Below are positions 9,027 to 17,734 of a stretch of 60,438 nucleotides of DNA, piece after piece. The notes beneath the pieces are model-generated. The model was not told where the DNA came from. It ran no database searches and was given only the letters and a program-made list of their open reading frames with translations. The position numbers and the translations under genes were made by a program. This stretch comes from Peptococcaceae bacterium (GTDB lineage: Bacteria; Bacillota; Desulfotomaculia; Desulfotomaculales; Desulfocucumaceae). The stretch spans positions 1 to 60,438 of the forward strand of contig JAILZP010000018.1 of NCBI GenBank assembly GCA_023512435.1, read 5' to 3'. Numbering within the stretch: the first letter of the stretch is position 1; each line of letters begins with the position of its first letter.

Positions 9027-9436
9027 AGATCGACGAACTGTCCGCATCTTACCTTAAAAAGGCCGAGGTACGCTTTAAGGCGCTGTTTTTTTACAGAGAA
9101 AACGGGGCTTATTCGGATGTGGTCAGGGAGGCCCAGGAACTGGTTGAACTTCTTCTGAAAGCCGTATTGAGGGCAATTGGAGTGGAAGTGCCTAAAATCC
9201 ATGATGTCAGCCGGACACTGGAAAAGCATCGCCATTTGCTTCACCCGGCTTTAAGCAGTTCCTTGAACGAGATAAAACGAATTTCCAAAAGACTGAGGAA
9301 GGAAAGAGAATTAAGTTTTTACGGTGCCGAGGATTTTATCCCCACCGAGGAGTATGGCATAGAGGACGCTGATATGGCCATTAATGACGCGGAATTCGTC
9401 CTCAAAGTCGTGCAGGAAGCTTTCAAAAATCCCTGA
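9023..9436 (+). CDS. HEPN-domain ribonuclease toxin
   Basis: A 137-residue all-helical HEPN protein, start GTG 9023, 4-bp overlap with the MNT gene, ribosome site TTGGAGGA. HEPN toxins are RNases whose dimer interface carries R-x4-6-H; here RTLEKH (about residues 60-65) matches R-x4-H. Helices with EAQELVELLLKAVLRAIG are typical of the family. It forms a two-gene toxin-antitoxin or abortive-infection module with the preceding nucleotidyltransferase. The last 118 bp overlap the 3' end of the convergent dacF-like gene on the other strand. Confidence 0.82.
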   Translation: MKIDELSASYLKKAEVRFKALFFYRENGAYSDVVREAQELVELLLKAVLRAIGVEVPKIHDVSRTLEKHRHLLHPALSSSLNEIKRISKRLRKERELSFYGAEDFIPTEEYGIEDADMAINDAEFVLKVVQEAFKNP

Positions 9437-10698
9437 TCATAAACAGGACCTGCGTCCACCGCCATATTGCTTGAAGGTGTTTTTGAAAGATTTTGTTTGA
9501 TTCCGTTCCGTATTTTATTAAATAGCAACCCGTAAACAGGCAGCCTGTTCACCTGTTCCATGGTTATCAGTTCCGTTTCAGCCACGGGGTTTCCATCTAT
9601 TAATACCAGCAGCCTGCCCGCCGCCATCCCGGGTTTTACCGGCGCTCTAAGGCCGCGATCCGGCAGGATGGCCTTTTCTATTGCGGCAGTTCCGTTTACC
9701 GGCACTGTCACCACTATATCCCTCGGGCATCCTGCGGAAACACTCTCTTTAACTCCATCCCGCACGCTTACCCAGGTGACGGCCTCTCCTTTTTTCGCCA
9801 TGGTACGGTTTTCAAAATTGGAAAAACCATAATCCAGCAATCTTATGGAATCCGCGTATCGATTGTCGCTGTGTAGCACAACGGCAATCAACCGCCGCCC
9901 TTCCCGGCTGGCGGAGGCGACCAGGCACTTGCCGGCTGCATTTGTGGTTCCGGTTTTCACTCCATCGGCTCCTTTATAACCCCATAGCATCTGGTTGGTA
10001 TTGCTCAAATGGCGCCGCCCCCCGGGACCGTTTATGAAATGGTTTTTGGTTGCGACAATTCTGTTGAAAACCGGATTTTTCAATGCGTACATGGCAATAG
10101 CGGCCAGATCATAGGCGGAAGAATAGTGTTCCTTATGCGGGAGGCCGTTGGTGTTGCTGAAATGGGTGTTTTTCAATCCCATTTTGAGGGCCTTATAATT
10201 CATCCAGTCGATAAAAATTTCTTCCCTGCCGGCAACGTGCTCTGCGATGGCCACACAGGCATCATTGCCCGAGTGCAATAGGGCGCCGTACAATAACTCT
10301 TCCAGCGAAAGCTTTTCTCCGGCCCTCAAATAAATACTGCTTCCATCCACGCCGGCCGCACGGGGGGACACCGTTACCTCGCCTTTTAAATCACCGCACT
10401 CGATGGCTAAAAGGGCGGTCATAATTTTGGTGGTGCTGGCAATAGGCCTGGGCTGGTGGGGATTTTTTGCATAAAGAACCTGCCCTGTTTCAGCATCCAT
10501 TAAAACTGCGGCATCTGCGGTTATTATTACACTGCCGGTTTTGCCGGGGCCGGATTCCTTAAACGCGGGAATGTCCGGTTCATAAAGAAAGAAAGCGCTG
10601 TTTGACCCGGATGCAACCTCGGCTCCCAAGGTTATGGAAATTATTAGAACAAAAATCAATAACGCTGCCGCTATTGTTTTATTGTTCAGAATGGTCAC
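9319..10698 (-). CDS. D-alanyl-D-alanine carboxypeptidase (DacF/PBP5 type)
   Basis: A class-A low-molecular-weight penicillin-binding protein that trims the terminal D-Ala of peptidoglycan stem peptides outside the membrane. After a signal peptide (about residues 8-28) the catalytic motifs are STTK (S88, K91), SGN, and KTG, in the usual order and spacing, followed by a beta-rich PBP5 C-terminal domain. The start is uncertain: GTG 10698 lies just after a TATACT box, while the frame also opens at TTG 10746. About 459 residues. The final 40 or so residues, poor in hydrophobics, are read from DNA that also encodes the HEPN toxin, so the tail is probably an extension by stop-codon loss. DacF is usually sporulation-linked. 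Confidence 0.88.
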   Translation of the reverse strand: MTILNNKTIAAALLIFVLIISITLGAEVASGSNSAFFLYEPDIPAFKESGPGKTGSVIITADAAVLMDAETGQVLYAKNPHQPRPIASTTKIMTALLAIECGDLKGEVTVSPRAAGVDGSSIYLRAGEKLSLEELLYGALLHSGNDACVAIAEHVAGREEIFIDWMNYKALKMGLKNTHFSNTNGLPHKEHYSSAYDLAAIAMYALKNPVFNRIVATKNHFINGPGGRRHLSNTNQMLWGYKGADGVKTGTTNAAGKCLVASASREGRRLIAVVLHSDNRYADSIRLLDYGFSNFENRTMAKKGEAVTWVSVRDGVKESVSAGCPRDIVVTVPVNGTAAIEKAILPDRGLRAPVKPGMAAGRLLVLIDGNPVAETELITMEQVNRLPVYGLLFNKIRNGIKQNLSKTPSSNMAVDAGPVYDQGFLKASCTTLRTNSASLMAISASSMPYSSVGIKSSAP

Positions 10699-10837
10699 TC
10701 CCGTAAGGACAATGTTTTTAAAAGTATAATACCCTTTCCGCGGCAAACTATAAGGCGTGAAAAATGTATAAATGCTTCCGGAAGAGATAAATTATAAGAG
10801 TGCCTTAAAATTCTCGCTGTATACGGGGGGAGATTTT

Positions 10838-11812
10838 TTGGCCATTGTTGTGAGAATACTAACGGCCTTAATATTAACATTCGCTTTTATTCCCAATAAT
10901 GCTCATGCCGGATCTTTATATGTAAATTGTCCTGTCGATTGCAGCCAGTCCCGTGAATTATACCTGAAAAGCCCGCCGTTGGAAGGGGAGGATGTCAGGG
11001 AACTGCAGGAAATGCTGTATGATCTTGGGTTTTATAATTACGCAAGGAACGGTGTTTTTGACGCCAATACCCATAAGGCGGTATGTCTATTCCAAAAAAA
11101 ATTCGGACTTGCGGTGGACGGGAGAGTGAAGGAAAAATACTGGGACATACTGGCCAAAGCAGTTGAAAAACCGGTTAAGTCAAACGTCAAGCCGCCGCCC
11201 CGGGGAGAAAAGGTGATCATGATCGACACCGACAGGCGGGTGCTCACCTTGTTTAACGACGGCGAGCCTTACCACCAGTTTCCGGTGGGACTGGGAAAAC
11301 CTGAGACTCCAACGCCGATTGGAAACTGGAAGATTACCCGGAAGGCCGCCAATTGGGGAACAGGCTTTGGAACCCGCTGGATGGGTCTTAATGTTTACTG
11401 GGGCATTTACGGCATCCACGGCACGAACAAACCCTACTCCATCGGCGGCTACCATTCCCACGGCTGCATCCGGATGCTGAATCAGCATGTTGAGCAGCTT
11501 TACAGCTGGGTCCCCGTGGGGACGCCGGTGATTATTGTGGGAAACCCTTTTTTGTATATGGATCCGCCGTATAAAATGATGCGCCGCGGGGATGTCGGTT
11601 CAGCGGTGATGGAGGTTCAAAGCGCCCTTAAAAGGCTGGGGTATGACATCAAAGTGGACGGAATCTGGGGATCCGAAATGGAAAAAACAATCATCCGGTA
11701 CAGGAAGGACATCGGCCTCCCATACGACAACGCGGTGGACCGGGCGGTATATACTTCCCTTGGGTTTAAGGGACTGTCCGCGGCGGGTGCCGGCAAGGGC
11801 ACCGCCGACTGA
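10838..11812 (+). CDS. L,D-transpeptidase (YkuD) with two peptidoglycan-binding domains
   Basis: Secreted cell-wall cross-linking enzyme. TTG 10838 is preceded by GGGGGGAGA and puts a signal peptide first (IVVRILTALILTFAF, cleavage after AHA). Then come a peptidoglycan-binding repeat (about 45-100, VRELQEMLYDLGFY...GVFDANT), the YkuD catalytic domain (about 125-245) with HGTN and the catalytic SHGCIRM, and a second peptidoglycan-binding repeat (about 255-310, SAVMEVQSALKRLGYDIKVDG). Flanking one catalytic domain with binding repeats on both sides is a common Firmicutes layout. The frame extends upstream to ATG 10772, but this would bury the signal peptide. It is divergent from the dacF-like gene; both act on the wall. 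Confidence 0.9.
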   Translation: MAIVVRILTALILTFAFIPNNAHAGSLYVNCPVDCSQSRELYLKSPPLEGEDVRELQEMLYDLGFYNYARNGVFDANTHKAVCLFQKKFGLAVDGRVKEKYWDILAKAVEKPVKSNVKPPPRGEKVIMIDTDRRVLTLFNDGEPYHQFPVGLGKPETPTPIGNWKITRKAANWGTGFGTRWMGLNVYWGIYGIHGTNKPYSIGGYHSHGCIRMLNQHVEQLYSWVPVGTPVIIVGNPFLYMDPPYKMMRRGDVGSAVMEVQSALKRLGYDIKVDGIWGSEMEKTIIRYRKDIGLPYDNAVDRAVYTSLGFKGLSAAGAGKGTAD

Positions 11813-11912
11813 AAACTCATCCGCAAAAAGATTTAAAGATTTAATCCGGAACCGGTCAAGCCTTTTTCATTCCCTCCTGTTAACTCAGTAATTTTCTGGA
11901 GGTAAAAGCTGC

Positions 11913-12848
11913 ATGAAAAGGCTGTCGTTGCTGCTTTTTTTGTTGCTTGCTTGCCTCATTTCTTTTACAACCGCCTATTCACAGGGTAAAAATGAACTTA
12001 TGGAATCAGAATGCGATTATGAAATTTATAATAAATTCAAAGGCATGGAAAAACCGTATGAAGGGCCTTTGCCATGGGAAGGGGATCCAAAGTTTCAGGA
12101 ATCCATAATAAAGAATAAAACACCTGTATTAATGGCCGCGTATAAAGCCACCCTTCCGGATCCGATAATGGCGGAAGGTTATAATATCGGCCTTGCGGCG
12201 GACCAGTTGGCCGGAAAAGTTGTGCGGCCCGGAGAAATCTTTTCCCAAAACAAGGCTATCGGACCGTATACCAAGCAGAGAGGATACCGGGAGGGCCCCA
12301 CCTATGCGGGAAATCAGTTTGTAACCACTGTGGGCGGAGGGGTTTGTAAAATTGCCACCATGTTGTATAACGTGGCAGTTTTCAGCGACTTGAAAATCGT
12401 GATGCGCAGTGCCCATTCCATGACCGTCCCTTATGTCCCTCCGGGTCAGGACGCCACCGTATATTATGGAGTGAGAGATTTCCGTTTTTTAAATAATACG
12501 GACGGACCGGTGGTCATCTGGTCCCGGAAGGTGGGTGACACGCTTTACGTGGCTTTGTACGGCTGCAGGAAACCGCCTAAAATAACCTGGAAGCATAGTG
12601 TCATAAAAAGAATCAAGTGCGGGACAGTGCGCCGTTACAACCCTTCCCTCCCGCCCGGCACGGAAAAGGTGGCTGCGCCGGGGCAGGACGGCTACATTGT
12701 AAGATCATGGATAATTGTGGAGAAACCGGGTGAAAAGATAACATCAAAGAAAATGGGAGTCAGTTATTATAATTCAAGCCCGCGCATTATAGAATACGGG
12801 CCCAGAAAAATAGGGCAGCATGCGGCACTTCCTGATGCTGGTCTATAA
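11913..12848 (+). CDS. VanW-family secreted protein
   Basis: 311 residues with an N-terminal signal peptide (KRLSLLLFLLLACLISF). The central VanW region (about 95-210) has the hallmark LAGKVVRPGEIFSQNKAIGP and GGGVCKIATMLYNVAV. VanW proteins are widespread in Firmicutes, often joined to G5 domains, and are linked to envelope functions; the biochemical role is not established despite the vancomycin-resistance name. The C-terminal part resembles a G5-like extension but is short. Ribosome site CTGGAGG lies 10 nt before the ATG. It follows the L,D-transpeptidase by 100 bp and is probably part of the same envelope set. Confidence 0.85.
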   Translation: MKRLSLLLFLLLACLISFTTAYSQGKNELMESECDYEIYNKFKGMEKPYEGPLPWEGDPKFQESIIKNKTPVLMAAYKATLPDPIMAEGYNIGLAADQLAGKVVRPGEIFSQNKAIGPYTKQRGYREGPTYAGNQFVTTVGGGVCKIATMLYNVAVFSDLKIVMRSAHSMTVPYVPPGQDATVYYGVRDFRFLNNTDGPVVIWSRKVGDTLYVALYGCRKPPKITWKHSVIKRIKCGTVRRYNPSLPPGTEKVAAPGQDGYIVRSWIIVEKPGEKITSKKMGVSYYNSSPRIIEYGPRKIGQHAALPDAGL

Positions 12849-12907
12849 AGGGCGGCCATTGCATAAAGAATAGAGAGAAATTATGAAGACGCAGATGGTA
12901 AATAATA

Positions 12908-13330
12908 ATGGTTTTTTTATATGCCGTGCTGGGTATGCTGTGCTGGGGACTGGCCCCCCTTTTCGGAAAACTGGGTTTGTACAAGGCAAGCCCTGTTACC
13001 GCTCTTTGCCTGCGTACGATTATTGCAGCCACGCTGGTGACGGGCTGGCTTATCGGTTCCAGGGAATACAACCAGTTATTTAAATTGCCCGTGTTGTTCT
13101 GGATATTTATCGGCATCGAAGCAATTCTTGCCACATTGCTTGGTGACCTGGCCTATTTCGCAGCCCTTAAAAAGGGCAACATAAATGATGTCACCCTGAT
13201 TTTGTCTTGTTCGCCCCTGGTCACCATGCTGCTGAGCTGCGTTTTTTTTGGCGAAAAAATAACAAATATACAGATGATCGGGGCTTTCTTCATTACGGTG
13301 GGACTGACTTTTATCTATTTTGATCTTTAA
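12908..13330 (+). CDS. Half-size EamA/DMT-family permease
   Basis: A 140-residue membrane protein with about five hydrophobic segments. It corresponds to a single EamA repeat (usual members have two, about 300 residues). The characteristic LCLRTIIAATLVTGW and the end ITNIQMIGAFFITVGLTFIYF are visible. Such halves function as homo- or heterodimers in the drug/metabolite transporter superfamily. The substrate cannot be read from sequence. No clear Shine-Dalgarno is seen before ATG 12908. Confidence 0.8.
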   Translation: MVFLYAVLGMLCWGLAPLFGKLGLYKASPVTALCLRTIIAATLVTGWLIGSREYNQLFKLPVLFWIFIGIEAILATLLGDLAYFAALKKGNINDVTLILSCSPLVTMLLSCVFFGEKITNIQMIGAFFITVGLTFIYFDL

Positions 13331-13367
13331 ATTATACCCGTCCTCCCGCCCGGAAGGAACACACCGG

Positions 13368-13407
13368 CCGCTCACGGCATATAACGGTATGGTATACCGG
13401 TGAGCGG
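13368..13407 (+). promoter_or_regulatory. Inverted repeat before the decarboxylase gene
   Basis: CCGCTCAC (13368-13375) pairs with GTGAGCGG (13400-13407), and the loop contains further partial pairing (ATATAAC with GGTATA). It sits directly before the ribosome site GGGGGGAAG of the next gene, so it could be a translational hairpin or an operator. No known family recognised. Confidence 0.4.
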
Positions 13408-13418
13408 GGGGAAGTGCA

Positions 13419-14891
13419 GTGTGCGGACCGGAAAACACACCCATCGTCAATGCCCTTAAAAAGTATATAGATGATTGCACCATCAGGTTCCATATGCCCG
13501 GCCACAAGGGAAGAAAAAATGCGCATAATCCGGCGGCAGAACTTTTGGGTGAAAGGGTTTTTGCATCCGATGTGACCAATGTTCCCGGCCTTGACGACTT
13601 GTACCAGGCGCACGGCGTGATAAAGGACGCCCAGGGACTGGCGGCGAAAACTTTCGGGGCCGATTTTACATATTTTCTTGTGAATGGCAGTTCATGCGGG
13701 CTGCAAGCCCTGGTAATGACGGTGTGCAGACCTGGAGATAAAATTCTGGTGCCCCGCAACATGCACCGCTCTATTTTAAGCGGTGTTATTCTGAGCGGGG
13801 CCGTTCCCGTATACTTTAAACCTGAGTATGACTGGGATTACAATATTCCTCTCGGCACCCGCCCGGAAACAATTGACCGGATATTGGACTGTCATCCGGA
13901 CATAAAGGCTGTTATGCTGGTCAATCCCACTTACCACGGCATAACCTCGGATGTTCCATCCATAGCAAGAACCGTTCATGCGCGCAATATTCCCTTGCTG
14001 GTTGACGAGGCCCACGGTCCGCACCTGCATTTCCACAAGGATTTGCCCGGGACGGCGCTGGAAGGGGGAGCCGATGCCTCAGTTCAGGGGACGCACAAGA
14101 TGCTGTCGGCATTCACCCAGGCCTCGATGCTTCACTTAAAGGGCAATCTTATTGACCGGCAAAGACTGGAGGCGGTGTTGAGGCTTCTTCAGAGCACCAG
14201 CACATCATATCTCCTGCTGGCTTCGCTGGATGCGGCCAGGGCTCAGTTCAACGCCTGCGGAAAGGAAATGGTTCAGGAAGCGCTTGATCTGGCCGGCTAC
14301 CTCAGGGAAAAAATTAACGGCATAGAGGGTTATTCTTCCTTTGGGGTTGAGATGATAGGGAAACCGGGAATTTCCGGTCTTGATCCGACAAAGGTCGTCA
14401 TTTCTGTGCGCGGGCTGCAGGTAACGGGTCTTTGGGCGGAAAAGTGGCTTAGGGAAAACCGCGGCATTCAGGTGGAAATGTCGGATGTTTTTAATTTGCT
14501 TTTAATCGTCACCGGCGGCAACAATCTCAGTGATGCGGACAGTTTAATAAAGGCGCTGCGGGATATGAGCGACTGCGTCAGGCAAGGCGGCGCAAAAGCT
14601 GATCTGCAGGGGGCCGTCGCCCAATTGAATCCTTTTCCCGGTATGCCTGAAATGGTGATTACCCCCAGGGAAGCCTTCTGGAACCCGGTGACGGTTGTTC
14701 CCCTTCAGGAGGCGGCGGGCAGGATATGCGCCGAAGTCATTGCCTGCTATCCCCCGGGCATACCGGTAATTTGCCCCGGGGAAAGGTTGACTTCGGAGAT
14801 TATTGAGTACCTGACTGTTTTGCGCAATTTGGGAATGCACTTTCAGGGATGTTACGACGCTTGCCTGGAAAGCGTCCGGGTGATCAAGTAA
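13419..14891 (+). CDS. PLP-dependent Orn/Lys/Arg decarboxylase-family protein
   Basis: A 490-residue fold-type I PLP enzyme of the SpeA/Cad (Orn/Lys/Arg decarboxylase, group III) family. Evidence: N-terminal RFHMPGHKGRK, NGSSCGLQALVMT (PLP phosphate contacts), the DEAHGPHL motif (PLP-ring aspartate and histidine) and the Schiff-base region QGTHKMLSAFTQAS with the lysine in THK. The C-terminal domain includes REAFWNPVTVVPLQEAAGRICAE and YPPGIPVICPGE, as in all members. It probably makes a polyamine from a basic amino acid; arginine or lysine cannot be told apart here. GTG start with GGGGGGAAG upstream. In many Firmicutes this gene precedes tmk/holB; here it stands alone. Confidence 0.88.
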   Translation: MCGPENTPIVNALKKYIDDCTIRFHMPGHKGRKNAHNPAAELLGERVFASDVTNVPGLDDLYQAHGVIKDAQGLAAKTFGADFTYFLVNGSSCGLQALVMTVCRPGDKILVPRNMHRSILSGVILSGAVPVYFKPEYDWDYNIPLGTRPETIDRILDCHPDIKAVMLVNPTYHGITSDVPSIARTVHARNIPLLVDEAHGPHLHFHKDLPGTALEGGADASVQGTHKMLSAFTQASMLHLKGNLIDRQRLEAVLRLLQSTSTSYLLLASLDAARAQFNACGKEMVQEALDLAGYLREKINGIEGYSSFGVEMIGKPGISGLDPTKVVISVRGLQVTGLWAEKWLRENRGIQVEMSDVFNLLLIVTGGNNLSDADSLIKALRDMSDCVRQGGAKADLQGAVAQLNPFPGMPEMVITPREAFWNPVTVVPLQEAAGRICAEVIACYPPGIPVICPGERLTSEIIEYLTVLRNLGMHFQGCYDACLESVRVIK

Positions 14892-14907
14892 CAGGCGGTC
14901 TTGGCTT

Positions 14908-15606
14908 TCATCCGGATGTTTCCATTGCGAAAAACCTCTCAATGCCCCGGGAAATTTTATCAGCCAGCATTGCTTGATAGTTGCCGTCAAGCAATTTTTT
15001 TCTTTCGTCCGGGTTGCTTAAATAACCCACTTCAACCAGAACCGCCGGTATCCTGGCATTACTCAGCACATAACAATCCCTGGTTTTGGCGGTTCTCTTT
15101 TCCATGCCCGGCACTGACCGCATTTCGGCCTGGATGCATTCCGCCAGAAGCTTTCCTGTTTTCGAACCCGGATTATAGAACGCTTCGGCACCTTTGCAGC
15201 TTATCGCGTTAATACAATTCACATGAATGCTTGCAAAGAGGTCGGCTTTAGACTTGTCGGCTATCTCCAGCCTTTTGCCGAGGTCGTAGCGGTGGGCTTC
15301 CCTGGCATGGAGGCCGGGTATGGCCAGATTGTAGTCGCCGTCATGGGTCAAGATTACCGCAGCGCCTTTTTCTTCCAGCGATTTTTTCAGTTTTAAAGCA
15401 ATCTGCAGGTTAATGTGTTTTTCATACACTCCGCCTCTTACCGCGCCGGGATCGTATCCTCCGTGCCCCGGATCCACAACTATTATTTTCCCCTTCAGGG
15501 GAGGGACGGGGGTGGCGGCAGCCGGCGCCGCAGGGAATAAAAACAGGCACGCTATAGAAGAAACCATAAATTTCCTGATAATACTCCTCCAAACAATCCT
15601 TTCCAA
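14908..15606 (-). CDS. N-acetylmuramoyl-L-alanine amidase (Amidase_3)
   Basis: A secreted zinc amidase cutting the bond between N-acetylmuramic acid and L-alanine. A signal peptide (VSSIACLFLFPAAPAAA) is followed by an Amidase_3 domain: VVDPGHGGYDPGA (zinc His), ASIHVN (zinc His) and PAVLVEVGYLSN (catalytic Glu). 232 residues from TTG 15606, preceded by AAAGGTGGGG. CwlD, the spore-cortex amidase, is similar in size and layout, so a sporulation role is possible but not shown. It is divergently placed from the larger amidase fusion at 15701, which carries the same domain; the two may be an old duplication. Confidence 0.88.
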   Translation of the reverse strand: MERIVWRSIIRKFMVSSIACLFLFPAAPAAATPVPPLKGKIIVVDPGHGGYDPGAVRGGVYEKHINLQIALKLKKSLEEKGAAVILTHDGDYNLAIPGLHAREAHRYDLGKRLEIADKSKADLFASIHVNCINAISCKGAEAFYNPGSKTGKLLAECIQAEMRSVPGMEKRTAKTRDCYVLSNARIPAVLVEVGYLSNPDERKKLLDGNYQAMLADKISRGIERFFAMETSG

Positions 15607-15700
15607 ATTTTATCCCCACCTTTCTAAAACCGTACTGTAATATTTTGTTTCCTTGTTAACCAAAATAACCGTGAAACACTTTCCCGGGGGGATCTCGGCA

Positions 15701-17512
15701 ATGCTGCTGAAAAGGCTTTTGTTTTTCATACTCCCGTGCACCTTGTTTTTCACGGCATTAAAGGTTCAGGCAAAGGAAACAGGAACCGTGCACCCGTTGC
15801 GGGATAAAACGATTGCGCTTGATCCCGGCCACGGCGGGAATGACCACGGTTACTGCGATAAAAACAATGTATGCGAAAAAGACATCACCATGGACATAGC
15901 GGAAAAATTAGCCGCTTCCCTTAAAAAAAGCGGGGCGCAGGTTTATATAACCCGTGAAAAAAAACATTTCCGGTGGTTCCCCTGGTCCGTCAGGGAATCC
16001 GAGTTAAGCCTTGACGACAGGATAAAAATGGCCGAGTCGAAAAAGGCCGACATTTTTGTCAGCATACACTGCAACGCCAGCCCGAAACCTCACCGGGCAG
16101 GGGCCAAGGTTTTTTACCAGGACAGATCCCCCGCCAGCATGTTGCTCGGCGATCAGATACAGAGGGAACTGGTTAAAATACCGGATAACGGTAAGCATAC
16201 AGACAAGCCGGGCAGTTATTACCTGTTGAACAAGCTGCCGATCCCGGCGGTGGTCATTGAAACGTGTTATCTCACGCACAGGACAGACAAAGAAAAGATA
16301 GTCAACTCGAAGTATCGGGAAAAAGTAGCAAAAGCTATTTTTTCGGGAATCACAAAATACTTTTCAATACAGGGAACCGGCGATGAAAGTATTGCCGGTT
16401 CAAGTGACAACGGTATTTCACTTGGTCATGACGGCCGCGAGAAAAAACAAGCCCACGCATCATCACCGCCAGGGGTGTCCGCCGGCCACGGCGGGCATAC
16501 GACCCGGTTGAGCGGCAACGCCGTTCTCAGTCTTTTAAAAACAACAGGTGCCATGCCCGGGGATTTAAAGATTGAAGATATTAAGCTGAGCGGCGACCAG
16601 GCAATTGTTGATATAAAAACCCCCCGGCCGGGCTATTCATTGGGAGGGGAGGAGGAATATCACGCGGTATATACCGTTGTCAACAGCGCTTTAAAGATTT
16701 CCGGCATCAACAACATCCTTTTGAGACTTAACGGGAAACCGGCGGACACTTTGGCGGGACACATAGATATCAGCTCGCCCATTGCACCCGGAAATCCTAT
16801 TTGCAACCGGATACCATACGGGACTAAGGAGGGGAAAAAGGCTCAGGTTGCCATCGTCATTGATGATTTCGGACAATACAACACGGATGGCGTGAAGGAG
16901 ATCCTCGCCCTTGACATTCCCGTCACCTGCGCCGTGATGCCCTGGATGGAAAATACGGGAAAACATGCCGAAGAAGCTGCAAAACAGGGCCATGAGGTAA
17001 TTGTCCACCTGCCCCTGGAACCGGTCAGGGGAAAAAAGAAATGGCTCGGGCCCGGTTCCATAACCGCAAAAATGTCTGAACAGGAAGTAAAATCTCTGGT
17101 CAGGAAAGATTTTGAGGGAGTGCCCTACGCTGTGGGGTTTAACAATCACATGGGTTCTGCCGTTACCGCGAACGATAAAATAATGAGATCCATCTTGCAG
17201 GTGGCCGCGGAAAAAGAATTCTTCGTGCTGGACAGCAGGACGACCGAAGAAACAAAAATACCGGTTTTGTCGGAAGAAATGGGAATCTCGTGTCTGGAGA
17301 GAAATGTCTTCCTGGATAATGTGAAAAGCGTGGACCATGTTAAAAAACAATTGTTGGATCTTAGCCGGGAAGCCCTGGCCGAAGGGAAGGCCATCGGCAT
17401 AGGCCACGTCGGCCGGGGCGGCAAAATCACCGCCCGGGCCATTAAAGAGATGATACCGGAAATGGAGGAGATGGGTATAGAATTTGTGTACCTTTCCGAA
17501 ATGGCATACTAG
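15701..17512 (+). CDS. Amidase_3 + GerMN-like + divergent polysaccharide deacetylase fusion
   Basis: A 603-residue secreted multi-domain wall enzyme. After a signal peptide (LLFFILPCTLFFTAL), residues about 35-220 form an Amidase_3 domain: ALDPGHGGNDHG, VSIHCN, PAVVIETCYL. A Ser/Gly-rich linker follows (about 225-270). Residues about 280-370 resemble a GerMN (sporulation/germination) domain (VLSLLKTTGA...YHAVYTVVNSALKISGINNILLRLNG). Residues about 385-600 form a YibQ/DUF610 divergent polysaccharide deacetylase (VAIVIDDFGQ, VTCAVMPW, GHEVIVHLPLEP, GFNNHMGSA, IGIGHVG). I chose ATG 15701 because GGGGGGAT precedes it and the signal peptide then starts correctly. The two catalytic ends would act on peptide linkage and glycan respectively. 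Domain boundaries are estimates. Confidence 0.85.
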   Translation: MLLKRLLFFILPCTLFFTALKVQAKETGTVHPLRDKTIALDPGHGGNDHGYCDKNNVCEKDITMDIAEKLAASLKKSGAQVYITREKKHFRWFPWSVRESELSLDDRIKMAESKKADIFVSIHCNASPKPHRAGAKVFYQDRSPASMLLGDQIQRELVKIPDNGKHTDKPGSYYLLNKLPIPAVVIETCYLTHRTDKEKIVNSKYREKVAKAIFSGITKYFSIQGTGDESIAGSSDNGISLGHDGREKKQAHASSPPGVSAGHGGHTTRLSGNAVLSLLKTTGAMPGDLKIEDIKLSGDQAIVDIKTPRPGYSLGGEEEYHAVYTVVNSALKISGINNILLRLNGKPADTLAGHIDISSPIAPGNPICNRIPYGTKEGKKAQVAIVIDDFGQYNTDGVKEILALDIPVTCAVMPWMENTGKHAEEAAKQGHEVIVHLPLEPVRGKKKWLGPGSITAKMSEQEVKSLVRKDFEGVPYAVGFNNHMGSAVTANDKIMRSILQVAAEKEFFVLDSRTTEETKIPVLSEEMGISCLERNVFLDNVKSVDHVKKQLLDLSREALAEGKAIGIGHVGRGGKITARAIKEMIPEMEEMGIEFVYLSEMAY

Positions 17513-17638
17513 GATCACAAAAATGCCCGCCGCCAGGCCGCGGCTGTCCCAGAGAGAAAGCGGATTTAAAAGAAGAAGAAATACGGCGATAATTTTCTTG
17601 GAATGTCGTTTTTGAAAATTTTTATATTCGGGATGCTG

Positions 17639-17667
17639 TTGCAATGAAAAGGATAATTATGTATTAT
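17639..17667 (+). promoter_or_regulatory. groESL sigma-A promoter
   Basis: TTGCAA (17639-17644), 17-bp spacer, TATTAT (17662-17667). The predicted start point falls inside the CIRCE operator immediately downstream. Confidence 0.8.
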
Positions 17668-17672
17668 TTCTG

Positions 17673-17699
17673 TTAGCACTCACATTAAACGAGTGCTAA
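17673..17699 (+). promoter_or_regulatory. CIRCE operator (HrcA binding site)
   Basis: Exact TTAGCACTC (17673-17681), 9-bp spacer, GAGTGCTAA (17691-17699). This is the canonical HrcA operator, so groESL is under heat-shock repression. HrcA itself is not in the window. Confidence 0.97.
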
Positions 17700-17734
17700 C
17701 ATCATAAAAAATCTTTTTGTCAGGAGGGTTTTTT

